Shown here piece after piece: positions 44,666 through 56,900 of a DNA stretch of 64,000 bases (position 1 is its first letter; each line of letters opens with the position of its first letter). The notes under the pieces are model-generated. The model did no database searches. It was not told where the DNA came from and was given only the letters and a program-made list of their open reading frames with translations. The translations under genes were made by a program, and so were the position numbers. Source of the stretch: Rhizopus sp. PT2906 (taxonomy: Eukaryota > Mucoromycota > Mucoromycetes > Mucorales > Rhizopodaceae); the NCBI GenBank assembly GCA_025529335.1, contig JAMYHX010000036.1, positions 1 through 64,000 of the forward strand, in the 5' to 3' direction.

Positions 44666-46592
44666 GTTTTTTGAAACAATGTTAATACATTTTTTTTAGT
44701 AACTTACATGAGGCTATGCACAGATTTTGACCCATACATATCCTGGCTGCACTTGAATTTGTTGTATTCAGCTTTGGTGTTATTGTTAAAAAGGATATTA
44801 GGTCGATGACTTACGAATCAGATTCTTTAAAAAGAAGAGCCGAATATTATTAAATTAAGTTTGTGCGTGAGTTTTATAGGGAATATTAATGTTGTCAGTA
44901 TGTAAATGTGGTCACTGACACTATTTATGCTTATGTTATTATTGTTATACTAGTAGTTACTGTAGTCATTATTATAAGTTATCCTTATCAGATGCGATAG
45001 AGGAATGTAAAGTAGGATGTATGCTCTACTGTAAGATTATACTCGAGTTATTATAATGATTATCTCATCAAACACATCAGGTTTCCGACTTATGAATACT
45101 AGCATTATCCATCACTAAATAACTGCTCTTTAAAAATTCATCCTCATTCATAATATCAAGAAGCTAATTGACAAATTAATAAAATGAGCAGCTGTATCTT
45201 TTGGTGTTGGTTTTACATCAACTACACTAGTATCATGGTATTCACAAGGAATTTTCTCCTTTTTTTTGCACACTCTCTACAACCAATAGCATAACAATGC
45301 AACAGTAGTAATGACACAATATCACAATAACACCAAATTCTCTTTTGAATCTTCAAAATCCTTTTCGACTAATCTGGGCTCTCTCATGAATACATTACAA
45401 ACAGCACAGACTGGCTGGCTCTTTTATTTGATCCATAGTAATAATCCCTAGAAATGGTTTCACTGGAGATGTTTAAAGTCAATTTAAATAATAAATGAAA
45501 AAACAATACTTCATTCTTTTCATAGTTTAATCAAGTTTTATTATTCTGTCATCATTTCTTTGGAATAAAGATTGCCCTATGTAAACACAAGATATTTATC
45601 GTCTCCACGGACTCATCTGTCGATAGCAAATAATAATCAAGGCTACCTTATGTAAGAAAAAGAAAAATTCCAAGAGCTAACGGTGCTTATTATGAGGAAG
45701 AATACTTTCAAAACAATCAGTTCTGTCACTCGTCTTGGGCGTCATAATGATAACAAGCGCAAAAGCTCATATTATCCTTATTACTTCCTTACCTTGCTAA
45801 AAACGTTATTAAATGTCATAAAGCACGACATTCTATTTTTGTTATCTTTTCCACTTTTTCTTTTGTAAGCGATGTTGTTTAGGCGTTTTTTTAAGAACCT
45901 CACTATGAGGCTGCATGCACTGGCGCCATCATCATCTTTAAATGTGCAGGCTGTACATGATATTTCATCGGATGATGGTTGTAATACACAAAAAAGCCAC
46001 GCACACTTCTCTTTTATCCATCACACTAAAAATGATGTATTGCAAACCATTGTTATCAGGAATGCGTGTGTTTTATATATATTTGCATATCTTTAATGAG
46101 TTACTAAAAAGAGCATGTTGAGTTGATGGTAAAACAGAAAGGGATATTCTGTCTAAAATGTACATTTTGGAATTAGAAAGCTACTCGTGCCGCAGGCTCT
46201 TAAAGCTGCCTTCAAGCAGTAAGCGTTATAAAAGAGTAACTCATTAGGTTTAGTACATATCAATCACTACTCGTATCTGCTTCGAAAAAAATCATGTACT
46301 CAGCCAGAATGTGGAAGCTTTACACGTGAGTTTGACGGATGAAATACTTTTATTTAGCAGTGCATGAAGAGAAGTCAGAGGCTTCTCAAAGAAAAAAAAG
46401 ACTATTTTCAAGTCCCCTGAAACAAGCTAATCTTACGTGACTCTGCAAGATACTACGGAAACTTGTGTAAAAATGTTAAAAGGGATTTGGTTAATGATTG
46501 AGTGTTAACGCTTGGTGCTTTTTTGATCCTAAGGATCTACCATGCAGGCAAATAAAGAGAGAGTCAAGATATAAAAAGTTATTTATTTTACT
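44666..46592. other. Long AT-rich intergenic region
   Basis: About 1.9 kb with no recognisable gene. Short frames near 45683-45868 and 45872-46096 look random. The region may contain the far end of the MULE element, but I could not find matching terminal inverted repeats by eye. Confidence 0.4.
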
Positions 46593-48440
46593 CTAGATGG
46601 ACAGTTGATTAGACTTGCACTTTTGACGAATAAGCAAAATGAATGCCGCAAAGGAGATGAAGACGGTTAGATAACTAAAAGAATCACCAATATATCCATA
46701 AAGTGTAGCCACTCGTTTTCTGATAGGTAAATAAAACAAGTAAGACTCTGTAGGATACGTGGCTACCACTTGATCGTAGACGACGTTGTAGGTTGGACCA
46801 TAAATACCAGAGAGTCCATATGTGGTGCATCTGAATAAGGTGAATCCGTTTTCGATGGCTCTCAGACGTTCTGATTGAGTATGATAAATCGTGACAGGAC
46901 CTTGTATGAAGTTAGTTATTGTCCAAAGGAGGTTAAATAACTCTCTTTTACTTACCCCAAGACCATGCAGGCTGTAGCATCACATCAATATTTAGTTTGC
47001 TTGCTTGAAGCATAAACTCTGGGTAATTCATGTCAAAACATATAGAAACACCAATTCTACCAAACTCTTCAGTATCCATATACGGAATGATGAGCTCACC
47101 AGGAGGTTGCATTTCCTGTTGTAATATAAAAAGAAAAGTTAAGAGAACAAAGCAATAGGGTGTCATCTTACCACGGTAGGAACTGGATGCGCTTTATTAT
47201 AGTCAATCCCAACATCACCTTCCTTGGTAAAAACGACCAGCTTGTTCTTCTCGACTGGTCCAAGAAGGTGATAGGTCATAGCTAAGTAAACCTTGTGCTT
47301 GATTGCAAACTCTTTTGCACGTTGTAATAAAAGAAACTCTTCTTTTTCATCATTTGCTACTACTGCGACTTCAGACCATAAGACTAATTTAGATCCGGCC
47401 TTTAAGAAAAAGAAGAGGAGTTAATGTACACATGATTCAAGAACTGAATATAATAAACCTCTGCCGTATGAGCTGATTTGTTAAACCAGATATCATAGTC
47501 TAATTTATCAGGCACATCATATCCATAACTAGCTATACAGCTAACAGGTACACTTTTGGGAATATAGGCAGATTGAGTCGCCTGAAACATGGATCCTGGT
47601 AGGATGTTGTTGCGAGCACCGTTATAGATATACAGAGCAAACATAAACAAGATATATGCAGTGATAGGATGCTTCAAGAGCAATGAGTATGTATTTTTGT
47701 ATACTAGCTTTCCTTGATCATCATCATCCTTTACTGCGACTGTGCCCTGCTTTCTTTTCAAAAGATAAAACGAATAATCAGGGATCTCCAACAAGGCTGT
47801 ACCAAAGAGTGCGATCAAGAAGTCAAGGAATGACCGGCCGCCAAGAGACGCTGCTAACCCAAATTCAGGCCAAGTGATCAAAGGAGTTGTGAAGGTAAGG
47901 TAGTCACCAAGGCCACAATATTTTTGGAATAGATAAAATGAAGCTGTCCAAACACAGGGGAAAAATATAACACGGGCCCATATAGAGTTGGTTTGCTTTA
48001 CCAAGTACCTGTCAGCTGTAAAGGGAATAAAGGGAACCCAATTGAGGACAAACGAAGAGCCTAATGCAGATAATTTTAGTTTTTTTTTTTGTGTGTATTT
48101 AAAATGAAAGATCAGTGTTACTGAATATGAGTAGAGCCTTTGGGAATTTAGGGCCACCTTCGACCATCGCAAAGGTACCAAGGAAACATAAAGCAAGTGA
48201 AATACTACTGATTACATAAGCCAAAAGCGTGCGTGTATAGGGTTGAGATCGGCAATAGTTCAAGATGATAGGGCAGTAAAGGAGGGTTAAGGTTGGGATA
48301 GCATGATAGCCGAATCCAAATAAGCTATGGATGGCTTGATTTAGTATGTATGAAATAGTATGTTCTTTTATTTACATTTCAAAAAAGAGAGCCCCTAATA
48401 TCCAGTGTTTCTTCAAAAGATCCACTAATTTATTTGTCAT
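46593..48440 (-). CDS. Membrane carbon-nitrogen hydrolase, Lnt-like N-acyltransferase fold
   Basis: About six exons encode roughly 500 residues. The N-terminal half has several hydrophobic helices (for example ILFGFGYHAIPTLTLLY, TLLAYVISSISLALCFLG, ITAYILFMFALYIYNG). The C-terminal half is a nitrilase-superfamily domain with the full Glu-Lys-Cys triad: KLVLWSEVAVV (Glu), VGIDYNKAHPVPTV (Lys) and IGVSICFDMNYPEFMLQA (Cys). A last transmembrane helix follows (YLTVFISFAAFILLI). Helices surrounding a nitrilase domain are the architecture of bacterial apolipoprotein N-acyltransferase (Lnt), which fungi are not known to need for lipoproteins. In fungi such proteins are poorly characterised; amidase or acyltransferase activity in an internal membrane is inference. 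The first intron uses an acceptor at CCATAG that restores the frame. Confidence 0.8.
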
Positions 48441-48630
48441 GGAAACCTTTATTTGAGAAGAAGAAAAGAGAAGAAAAAGAGAGACTTATTGCTGTATTAC
48501 ACTCTTTGTGCTGAATGTCAGCTTTAGCTATTTTTCTTGTGAAACGTTTTGTCCGTGGCACTCATTCAAAAATAATAAAGAATAGCCAATGTATAGATAA
48601 AAACGAGGATAAAGCAGCTTTAATCTAAAG

Positions 48631-50000
48631 TTATTTGGTTGATTTGAAAGACGAGAAATAATCTTCAAACCAAGCAGCAAATTTGACACATTGAGTATTG
48701 ATTCCGGCAGATTCAAGACTTTTTACAGACAAATGAGCATTTTCAGGTCGCGACACTGCAGCTGCAGGGTCAACTGTATCTTGACGAGTAAGATGATGAA
48801 TAGGAACATTCAACAACTCAGCAAAGATCTCTGGTCAAACGTTATTGTTAATATCTCTTTTTTTTCTTTGCACTGCGACTTTTTCTTTTTACCACACATT
48901 TGATACTTTGTCATACATTCTTGAGCTGTGAAATGATAGATGCCTCGAATATCTTGCTTGTTTATCATCTTTTTGACTATATACACATAATGAGTATAAT
49001 TATTTAAAAACAGTAAAGATCTTACCTGCCAAATCCTTAATCACACGGGCCACATCAGCAACTATGTACTTTGAGTAAGTGTGATAATAAAAAGATATCT
49101 TCTTTTACCATTTGTAGGATATCTTTGAGCAACATTATCCATCTTGACTGGCTTTTGAGGGGTCTATTTATAATGACGTTGATAAAGAAATAGAGGATAA
49201 AGATATATGTATATATATTTACCAGCACAGCATCAATCAGTACATTCACAGCTGATTCACCATTGTATTCAGTCTCACCATAGCTTTTTAACATGTTATT
49301 AAGTGAATCAAGGTTCGATTTTACTTACAGAATAGGCACACGGAGAATGACTGCGTTTGGATAGACTTGTCTGATAGCATTTTCGCCAGCCAATTTTGTT
49401 TGTCCGTAGAATTGAAGTGGGTTTGGTTTATCTCCAATCTCGTATGGAGGTGAAGTACCATCGAATACATAGTCTGTACTAATGTATATAAGCATGATAT
49501 CCCGTGATTTGCAGAGAGTTGCCAGTTGTTTAGATGTTTCTACATTGAGCTGATATAAAGTTATTTATATACATTCAATGTCCTTTTATGTTACTCACAA
49601 GCAACACTCCATCTTTATTCTTTTCTGCCACATCAGGACGACGTTCAGCCGCACAATGAACAACGACTGTATGATGTATGTTACGCGTCTGGTGTTTTTA
49701 TATCATTATTATTTTTACCATTAGGCTGTTGTTCATTAAAAAAGGTCTCCACTGCATCTTTATCAGTCAAATCAAGCTATATTTTTAATGCTATGATACT
49801 TTGTCCCATATCAACATATATATCATCTTACTTTAACCAAGTCATCTTTTGCACGTGAAAAAGCTGTTCCAACCACTATAATAAAATGGTTATTTCAACA
49901 CTTTTTGCCTTCTCTATCTCTTTTTACCTTCCCAGTCCTTGAATGCCTTGACGACTTGTCTGCCTAATAAACCTGATGCCCCTGTGATTACAACTTTCAT
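48631..50000 (-). CDS. MAT2B-like NAD(P)-binding protein (methionine adenosyltransferase regulatory subunit / RmlD fold)
   Basis: About nine small exons encode a protein of around 300 residues beginning MKVVITGASGLLGRQVVKAF, a textbook GxxGxxG Rossmann motif. The next blocks are VVVHCAAERRPDVAEKN (the HCAAERRPD block is characteristic of MAT2B), IYISTDYVFDGTSPPYEI, NPLQFYGQTKLAGENAI with the YxxxK catalytic pair, and ILRVPILYGETE. The C-terminus carries the substrate-domain helix (RPENAHLSVKSLESAGI). MAT2B regulates methionine adenosyltransferase and hence S-adenosylmethionine supply. The extended short-chain reductase fold is shared with dTDP-4-dehydrorhamnose reductase (RmlD), which is the alternative. 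It is divergent with SEY1. Confidence 0.88.
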
Positions 50001-50316
50001 TTTTTTTTAAAAAAAAAAGAGGAAGAAAAATCAAGCCGGTTGTACCACGAACGATAAAAAATATAAAGGCAAGAAGATGACGTGTATGTATGCGTGTTTA
50101 TGATGAAACAAAAGGAGGTTACTCCCTTAAAGATGTATGGTTCATTCATATAAAGCACTGTTGTTCATTCTATGAATCCTCCTATCCCTTGAAAAAAGAT
50201 CAAGGTCGCATAAACAACTTACAAGTGACAAACCTAAACTCCGAAGTGAACTTTAAAAGTCTCTCCTTACTCTCTACCACTTCTTTCTTACTTTTTTTTT
50301 CTTTCTAAAAACCAAA
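50001..50316. promoter_or_regulatory. Divergent promoter region between MAT2B-like gene and SEY1
   Basis: About 315 bp that must carry both promoters. It contains an A/T run next to the MAT2B start and a long pyrimidine-rich leader (CTCTCCTTACTCTCTACC.. onwards) ending just before the SEY1 ATG. No specific element is claimed. Confidence 0.5.
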
Positions 50317-51153
50317 ATGGAAGCGAAACCAAACGAAGAACAATCTGTTGAAGTAAAGGAAGTGGTTAACTCTACTCCTACTGAAGATTGGGATTCTGAT
50401 GTTGCTGAAATTCCTAGATTGCAAGTTATTGACGAACATCAGAAATTCACGTAATGAACTCTAGTTGCTTTTCTTTCTTTTACACTAATACCATGACAAT
50501 AGTGAACAGCTTCCTGAATATATGGGAAAGTGGGGCTTAGCTGATGCAGGTTTTAAATATGATGTCGTAGCTGTGTTTGGCTCTCAAAGCACTGGCAAAA
50601 GTAATGTATATAATTAGCAAATAAACACATACATATACAAGTGACTAATGTAAACAATAGGTACTCTCTTGAACAAGCTATTTGGCACCAGGTTTGCAGA
50701 AATGAATGAAAACCAACGACAGCAAACGACCAAGGGTATCTGGCTGTCCCGTGGTCGAGGTATGCACGTACTCGTGATGGACGTCGAAGGCACAGACGGT
50801 CGCGAACGTGGAGAAGATCAAGACTTTGAACGTAAATCGGCCTTATTCTCTATGGCCACAAGCGAAGTGATCATTCTCAATCTTTGGGAACACCAGGTCG
50901 GTCTCTATCAAGGCGCCAATATGGGATTGCTAAAGACCGTTTTTGAAGTCAACTTGCAGTTATTCCAAAACCAAAGAGGGTAAAAACAAAAATATATATT
51001 CACGTTCATATATTGTGGAAGATCTGACACAAATATAAAGTAAGGAAAAGACCCTCTTATTTATGGTCATCCGTGACTTTGTTGGCGCAACACCTTTGGA
51101 AAACTTGGCAAAAACACTTCGAACTGACCTTGAAAAGATCTGGGAAAGCTTGT

Positions 51154-51195
<42 letters not shown>

Positions 51196-53183
51196 AATAT
51201 GGATAGCATTTGATTAATGTACGTGTATGTTAGCCTGAGGGACTTGAAGACTGCAAGATCACAGATTACTTTGATTTCATGTTTACTGGCTTACCTCACA
51301 AAATTTTATTGCCCGACAAGTTTGATGAGGAAGTAGCCAAGCTTCGAAAGAGGTAAAAAAAAAAAGTAAGAATATGGCGGTATTCATCGTCCTCTTTAGA
51401 TTCAATGACCCTAATCATCCTGATTTCGTATTCCGTCCTGAATATCACAAGCGTATTCCTGCTGATGGTTATCACTTGTACGCTTCAAGTATCTGGGATA
51501 AAATTCTGACAAACAAGGATCTTGATTTGCCTACACAACAGGAGTTATTGGCTCAGTACAGATGTGATGAGATTGCTAATGTAAGAGGATTCATTGTACA
51601 TATGACAGCATGCTAATCCCCCTCTTCTAGGCTGCATTTGTAGTATTCCAAGAAGGCACCGCACTCTTCAAGTCACCTATTCTTGAAAAGGGCGAGATTA
51701 TGGATGATTTGGGAGAGAGAATGAAGAAACTTCAGCAGGAAGCGCTACAATCGTTCGACAAGAGCGCCTCACGTTATAACCAAGGCGTGTATCAGAGAAA
51801 GCGAGTTGAGATGGTGACTAAACTGAATACACAATTGGGAGTTTACTTTGTGGGTCAATTGAAAAACTTGCACAAGAAGGCGATTCATTTGTTTAATGAC
51901 AAACTTCAACAAGAGTTAAAGAAGCCCAAGTATCAGTTTGCTGAGGTAGTTTCATCATGTTTGAAAGAAGCAACTGCATTTTTTGAGAATGGTGCCAAAG
52001 GTATGTTGAAATAATCTTTATGTATTTCTTATTTATGCCTCTGGTTGCAGCCATGGTCATTGAAGGAACAGATTGGTCCTATGCCCATGAAGAAGAAACT
52101 TTGAAGGAAGAGCTTAATGAATTAGCTGCAAAGGCGCGTACAAAGGAGTTTACAAAGATGAGCAAAGCACTTGAAAAGCAAATAGAAACCGAGCTCACGG
52201 ATCCTGTTGCACTTGAACTCAATAGGCCTGGACCAGATATGTGGGCCAAGATTATCAGTATCTATAACGCCACATTGGCTGATGCTGAGAAAGTACTGGC
52301 CAAACAAGCAGAAAGTAAGTGCTTTTGTTGAAGTCATGATGGTGTTTGCTCACATTTTACTTTACAGGCTTTGATCTCTCGACTGAAGAAGCTCAAGCAT
52401 CAGCTGCCAATTTGAAGAGACAAACTTGGTTGGTATTAAGAAAAAAGATAGATGAGGAATTGGCTGATAATCTACTACTGTTGAAGTTGAGAAACAGGTA
52501 TATATAAAAAGAAGGGAAATGACAGCCTCATATTTATTAAAACGTGTATCAGATTTGAAGAAAAGTTTCGATATGACGAAAAGGGTCTTCCAAAAGTATG
52601 GAAACCCGAAGATAATATTGATATTCATTTTAAGAAAGCTAGAGATGAAGTAAGCAAAAACACAGAAAGATAAAAGTAGGATCTAATTGATATTTTTTAT
52701 TAGACCTTGTCTTTGATCAAATTGTTCTCCAAGATTGATACAAGTTCAGATGATGAGTTTAAGATTGAATCAACTGAAGAGTTTGATTTTGAACAGTCAC
52801 TTATTATTCTTGGTGAAGGCAAGCAAATTGATATATCAAATCGTTTCAAGAGAGAATCCGATGCATTCTATTTGGAAGCCAAACGATCTGTAGTTGCCAC
52901 TACAGCCAAGATACCCACTTGGGCCGTTATTGCCATGATATTCCTCGGTTGGAATGAATTCATGACAATCTTGAAGAGCCCTATCTACCTTGTGTTATTC
53001 ATTTTGTGTGTATCCGTTGGTTATGTTGTATATGCTCTCAATCTTTGGGGACCTTTAGAAAGAATATTGACAACTGTATTCAATGAAGCGACGAGTATGG
53101 CCAAAAATCGAATTGCGGAAACAGTGCATGCTTCAGGAAGCGGTCGGTCACAATATGAAATGAAGGATTTTAAAACAGAATAA
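50317..53183 (+). CDS. SEY1: SEY1, ER membrane fusion dynamin-like GTPase
   Basis: About ten exons read as a protein of about 790 residues beginning MEAKPNEEQSVEVKE. The GTPase domain shows the P-loop GSQSTGKS (split by an intron), then QQTTKGIWLSRG (switch I Thr), MDVEGTDGRERGEDQ (switch II) and FVIRDFVG (RD motif). These are hallmarks of RHD3/Sey1 GTPases. A long helical bundle follows. The C-terminus has two transmembrane segments, WAVIAMIFLGWNEFMTIL and YLVLFILCVSVGYVVYAL, and an amphipathic tail (LERILTTVFNEATSMAK). Sey1 is the fungal atlastin equivalent that fuses ER tubules homotypically. One intron (51160 to about 51232) is largely a TA microsatellite. All key residues are present. 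Confidence 0.96.
51160..51192. repeat. (TA)n microsatellite inside a SEY1 intron
   Basis: An alternating TA run of about 30 bp starts at the GT of the intron donor (GGTATATAT). The donor site itself is part of the repeat, so length change could affect splice-site choice. Confidence 0.85.
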
Positions 53184-53991
53184 AAAAAAGAACTGATTAC
53201 ACTTTATATTTATGATATTTCAATATTAAGCGGGAATAAAGAAGACAAAAAAAATTTTTTATGATTATTTTTCATTTGATTTTACAATGAATATATATAT
53301 ATATATAGACAAATGGTGGTGATATGGTTTTGCCTCAGGTCAAGGGCACATAGTGCCTACCTTAAGCCTAGGAATATATCAACCAGATCATTCGAAAGTT
53401 ATAAGCAAACCTTCACCGAGATTCAGCCCGAAGGCCTTCACTCAAGGATCAGGCTACTCATAACCCATAGCTCGAACAATCTCCTGTTCTGACTTGTGTT
53501 ACTTAAGGATATGCGCAGATTATTGTGAGTCATGAAGACTCCTACGCCCTAGTATAGTAACATATTATTTTCAAGCGTAAAGAAAAGAAAAAAGGACAAG
53601 GATAGGGTTGCTTTTTTATAGACAAAAACTAAAAACTCCGTAATGTCCGCCAAAATAACTGAACGTCACAAAATTTCTCGAAGAAATATAAAATTTTTTT
53701 TACTGACCAATAAGAGAGACATGTTGTCAAATCAATCCTGTGCTTATTCCTTTCTTCTCTTTGTTAAATAATAAAGAGAATCAATGAAATATTATATATA
53801 TATATATGTTTGATATGGTTTTGCTTTGGAAATAAAAGCATAGATACTGGATGTCGCGTAAATATTTATAAGTGAATTGACTTGAGAATATCGGACAAAT
53901 CATATTTAAAAGAGAAGCGGTCTTTAAATTCACGACACACCTCATCATTTATGCAATCTTAGTTTTTTCTTTTTTCTTTTGCAGCCCCTCA
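53184..53991. other. Intergenic with a less AT-rich block and repeated motif
   Basis: About 800 bp downstream of SEY1. Two TA tracts (about 53290-53307 and 53793-53808) are each followed within about 30 bp by the same GATATGGTTTTGC motif (about 53320 and 53812). Between them, 53320-53575 is less AT-rich than its surroundings and contains short palindromic pieces (GGCACATAGTGCC). No coding frame. It might be a short interspersed element or solo terminal repeat. Confidence 0.4.
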
Positions 53992-56900
53992 ATGTCTGAT
54001 TTTGCAGAGGCAATAACCTTGAAGCAATGTAAGTTCGCTCATAACTGTATAAACGCGCGATTCATTCTTTTTAATTAGCTCTTGACTATGAAGAGTTGCA
54101 AAGGAGATATTGTCAGCTTGAAGATTCTGTCAAACAACTTGAACAACAAAATATATCCCTGAGTAAATAATAAAATCAAATCTATTTCTAAATGTATTAA
54201 TTATTATAGAACGCGATGCTGAAGAGGCATTATCTGAAAAGGAGAAGGCTGAAGCATTAAGACACAAAATTGAAGATGAGAATAAGCAGATTAAAGAAAG
54301 ACTAGGCATTGCCGAGAATGCAGAACGAAAGCTATTTGAAGAAAATGGCATATTACACATGAAGCTTGCTCAAGAAAGAGGTAATAGCTAGCTACTTTTA
54401 ATTCTTGTTTTTCTAATTCAATCATATAGACAAGATGTGTAAAGTGATGCAGGAAAAGGATGAGCTCAAGCAAAAGGAAATTGACTATTTGTTACTGGAA
54501 GCAAATGCAAAAGCTGAAAGATATAATCTTCAAGTAAAAACGAGCCTTGATTATTTATAATGCTACAAATAACTAAATATTACAGTACAGTTGACAAATG
54601 ACAGTCTTCAAGAACAATTCAAGAATCAAAAGATCGCTCAAGATGCTCTTCGTGAAAAGTACACAGCGCTCGAAATGGAGCATGAAAAACACATTCAAGA
54701 CTCTGTAAGGATGAGTAAAGCAGATATGGGTTGCTTTTTATTGACAATCATATTATAGAATAATACAATTCATGCTTTGAAAAACAAACTACTTGCAGTA
54801 GAAAAGGAAAAGCGTATTGCGACAGATGGTGCCAATCGTCTTCGGTTCGAGTTGAATAATGCCAATGAACTCTTGAGTCGTAACAAAGAAGAATTAACAG
54901 TCGTAAAGAAAGAAAACAATGAGCTGAAGCTTCAGGCTGACAGACTAGAATCATCCTATCGCACATTAGAATCATCACATAAGGACTACATTGAACAATA
55001 TCACAAAGTAGTCACAGAGAACAGAGAAAAGATACAGGAGCTTATGAACCAGAACAAAGAATTGGAAAATCAAGTGACAGAACTGAATACAAAGTTACAA
55101 GAAGAAAAAGACCTTCGACATATTCAGTTCAAGCATATTACCGGCATAGAAAACACACCGGCTGGTCCATACAGCGAATCAGGAAGTCATCTACTCGCTC
55201 TTATTGACGAATACCAAAAATTGGGCAAATATCCTGAAGAAATATACACTGATTACTTTGAAATCAGGACAAAGTACTTCACCGTCTTGTCCAAAGTGGA
55301 ACACTCGACTGCAGTCACCGAAAGACTTACCCGAGAACTTAATGATAAGGAAGCACTGTTTGAAAGACTCTATAAAGAACTCGAAGATTATAAAAATCAG
55401 CTTCAGATCTCGAAACAGACCATAAACGAACGTGAAGAAATCTGCCAAGATCTTGAACAGAAGCTTGCAAAGACCAATGAGGAGTTATCAAGGATAAAGA
55501 GTGAAAAGGAAAAAGCCGAAAATGCACTCAATAATACAACCTATCAACTTCAATATCTTCTTGTCGATGTCCAGAAAAGACAAGATCCTATACCTCCTCC
55601 TGTTCAAGTATCTGTCAAGCTCTTGTCCGAACCGCCAATAATTCCTAATCTGGAACACGATAAACTCGCCTTCAAAAATGTTTCTGAACTTGTCGACCTC
55701 AATAAATCGTTATCACAACAAGTTTTTACTCTGAAGCAAGAATTAGCTGCAGCAAGAGATGCAGCCAATACCGCTGCAAGTGAAGAACAGACATCTGCGT
55801 TAGAAGAAGCTCAATCGGTTATATTACATTTGAATCAACAACTCACCGAAAGACAAGCACAACTTGAAGTTTTGCAAGAAGAGATTGGAAGTTACAAGAA
55901 GCGCCTAGAACAAAAGAAGGAGACGAGCAACTCAAATATTGTATTAGAAAAGTGTCTGAGTCAGCTGAAGGAGGCAACGGATGCCTTTGCTACTTATCGT
56001 GCTGAAACAGCCATAGAGATCGATAAACTTCGACAAGAACTTCAATTATCACGCAAGTCTGAACGTGAAGCACGAAATCTTTTGATTTCAGCCCAGACCA
56101 GCGCTACTTACCTCGAGCAAAAGTGTACGAGTTTGACGGAGACAATTCAACGACGTGAAGTAGAGCTCAACGAAGCACGACAAGAAAGCGCTGCAGCTCA
56201 TGAGCAATTTGTTGCAAAGGAGAATGAGGCTCAGGAGATACGTGAATCATTAGTTGAATGCAACACAAAGATTAAGCAACTTGAAGCCGAAACAGTCGAT
56301 CTTCAGCTACAGCTTGACTCCAAGATCAGAGCTTACGACACATTAAAGCAAGATCTGAACGAAACTATTGCAGAAAAAGTACGATTGAATACACTTTTGG
56401 AAAACATAAGTTCTCGTATCGAAAGTCTTCAATTGACATCTACAAAGCAAGCCGAATTGTCTAAAGAACGTATCTCTAAACTCACTAGCGAATTACAGTC
56501 CTGTCGAAAAGTCATCATGTCCTTGGAAAAGGATATCGAAGCATCCACGACAACTAATTACCAAGACGTCCAAGGCAAATACAAGGAAGCACTGGGACAG
56601 ATCCAATTTTTCAAAGAGAAGCTTACCGAGACCGAACACAAATTGTCAAAAGTTAATCAAGAAAAGATTATTGCTGAAACAAAGTTATCAGAAGCTGAAG
56701 CAAGCCTCAGTAGATCCAACATGGATACTACCCATGCTACGGTCCCATCGAGCGGTTCATGTGATGAGCATATCCATTTAATAGCTGAACTAAAGGATCG
56801 TGTTCGTGCTTTGGAAGAAGAAAAAGACGAATACATGTCTATTGTAGAAGATACTAACAAGAAGATAACCGAAATTGCAAACGAACACAAAAAGTATGCT

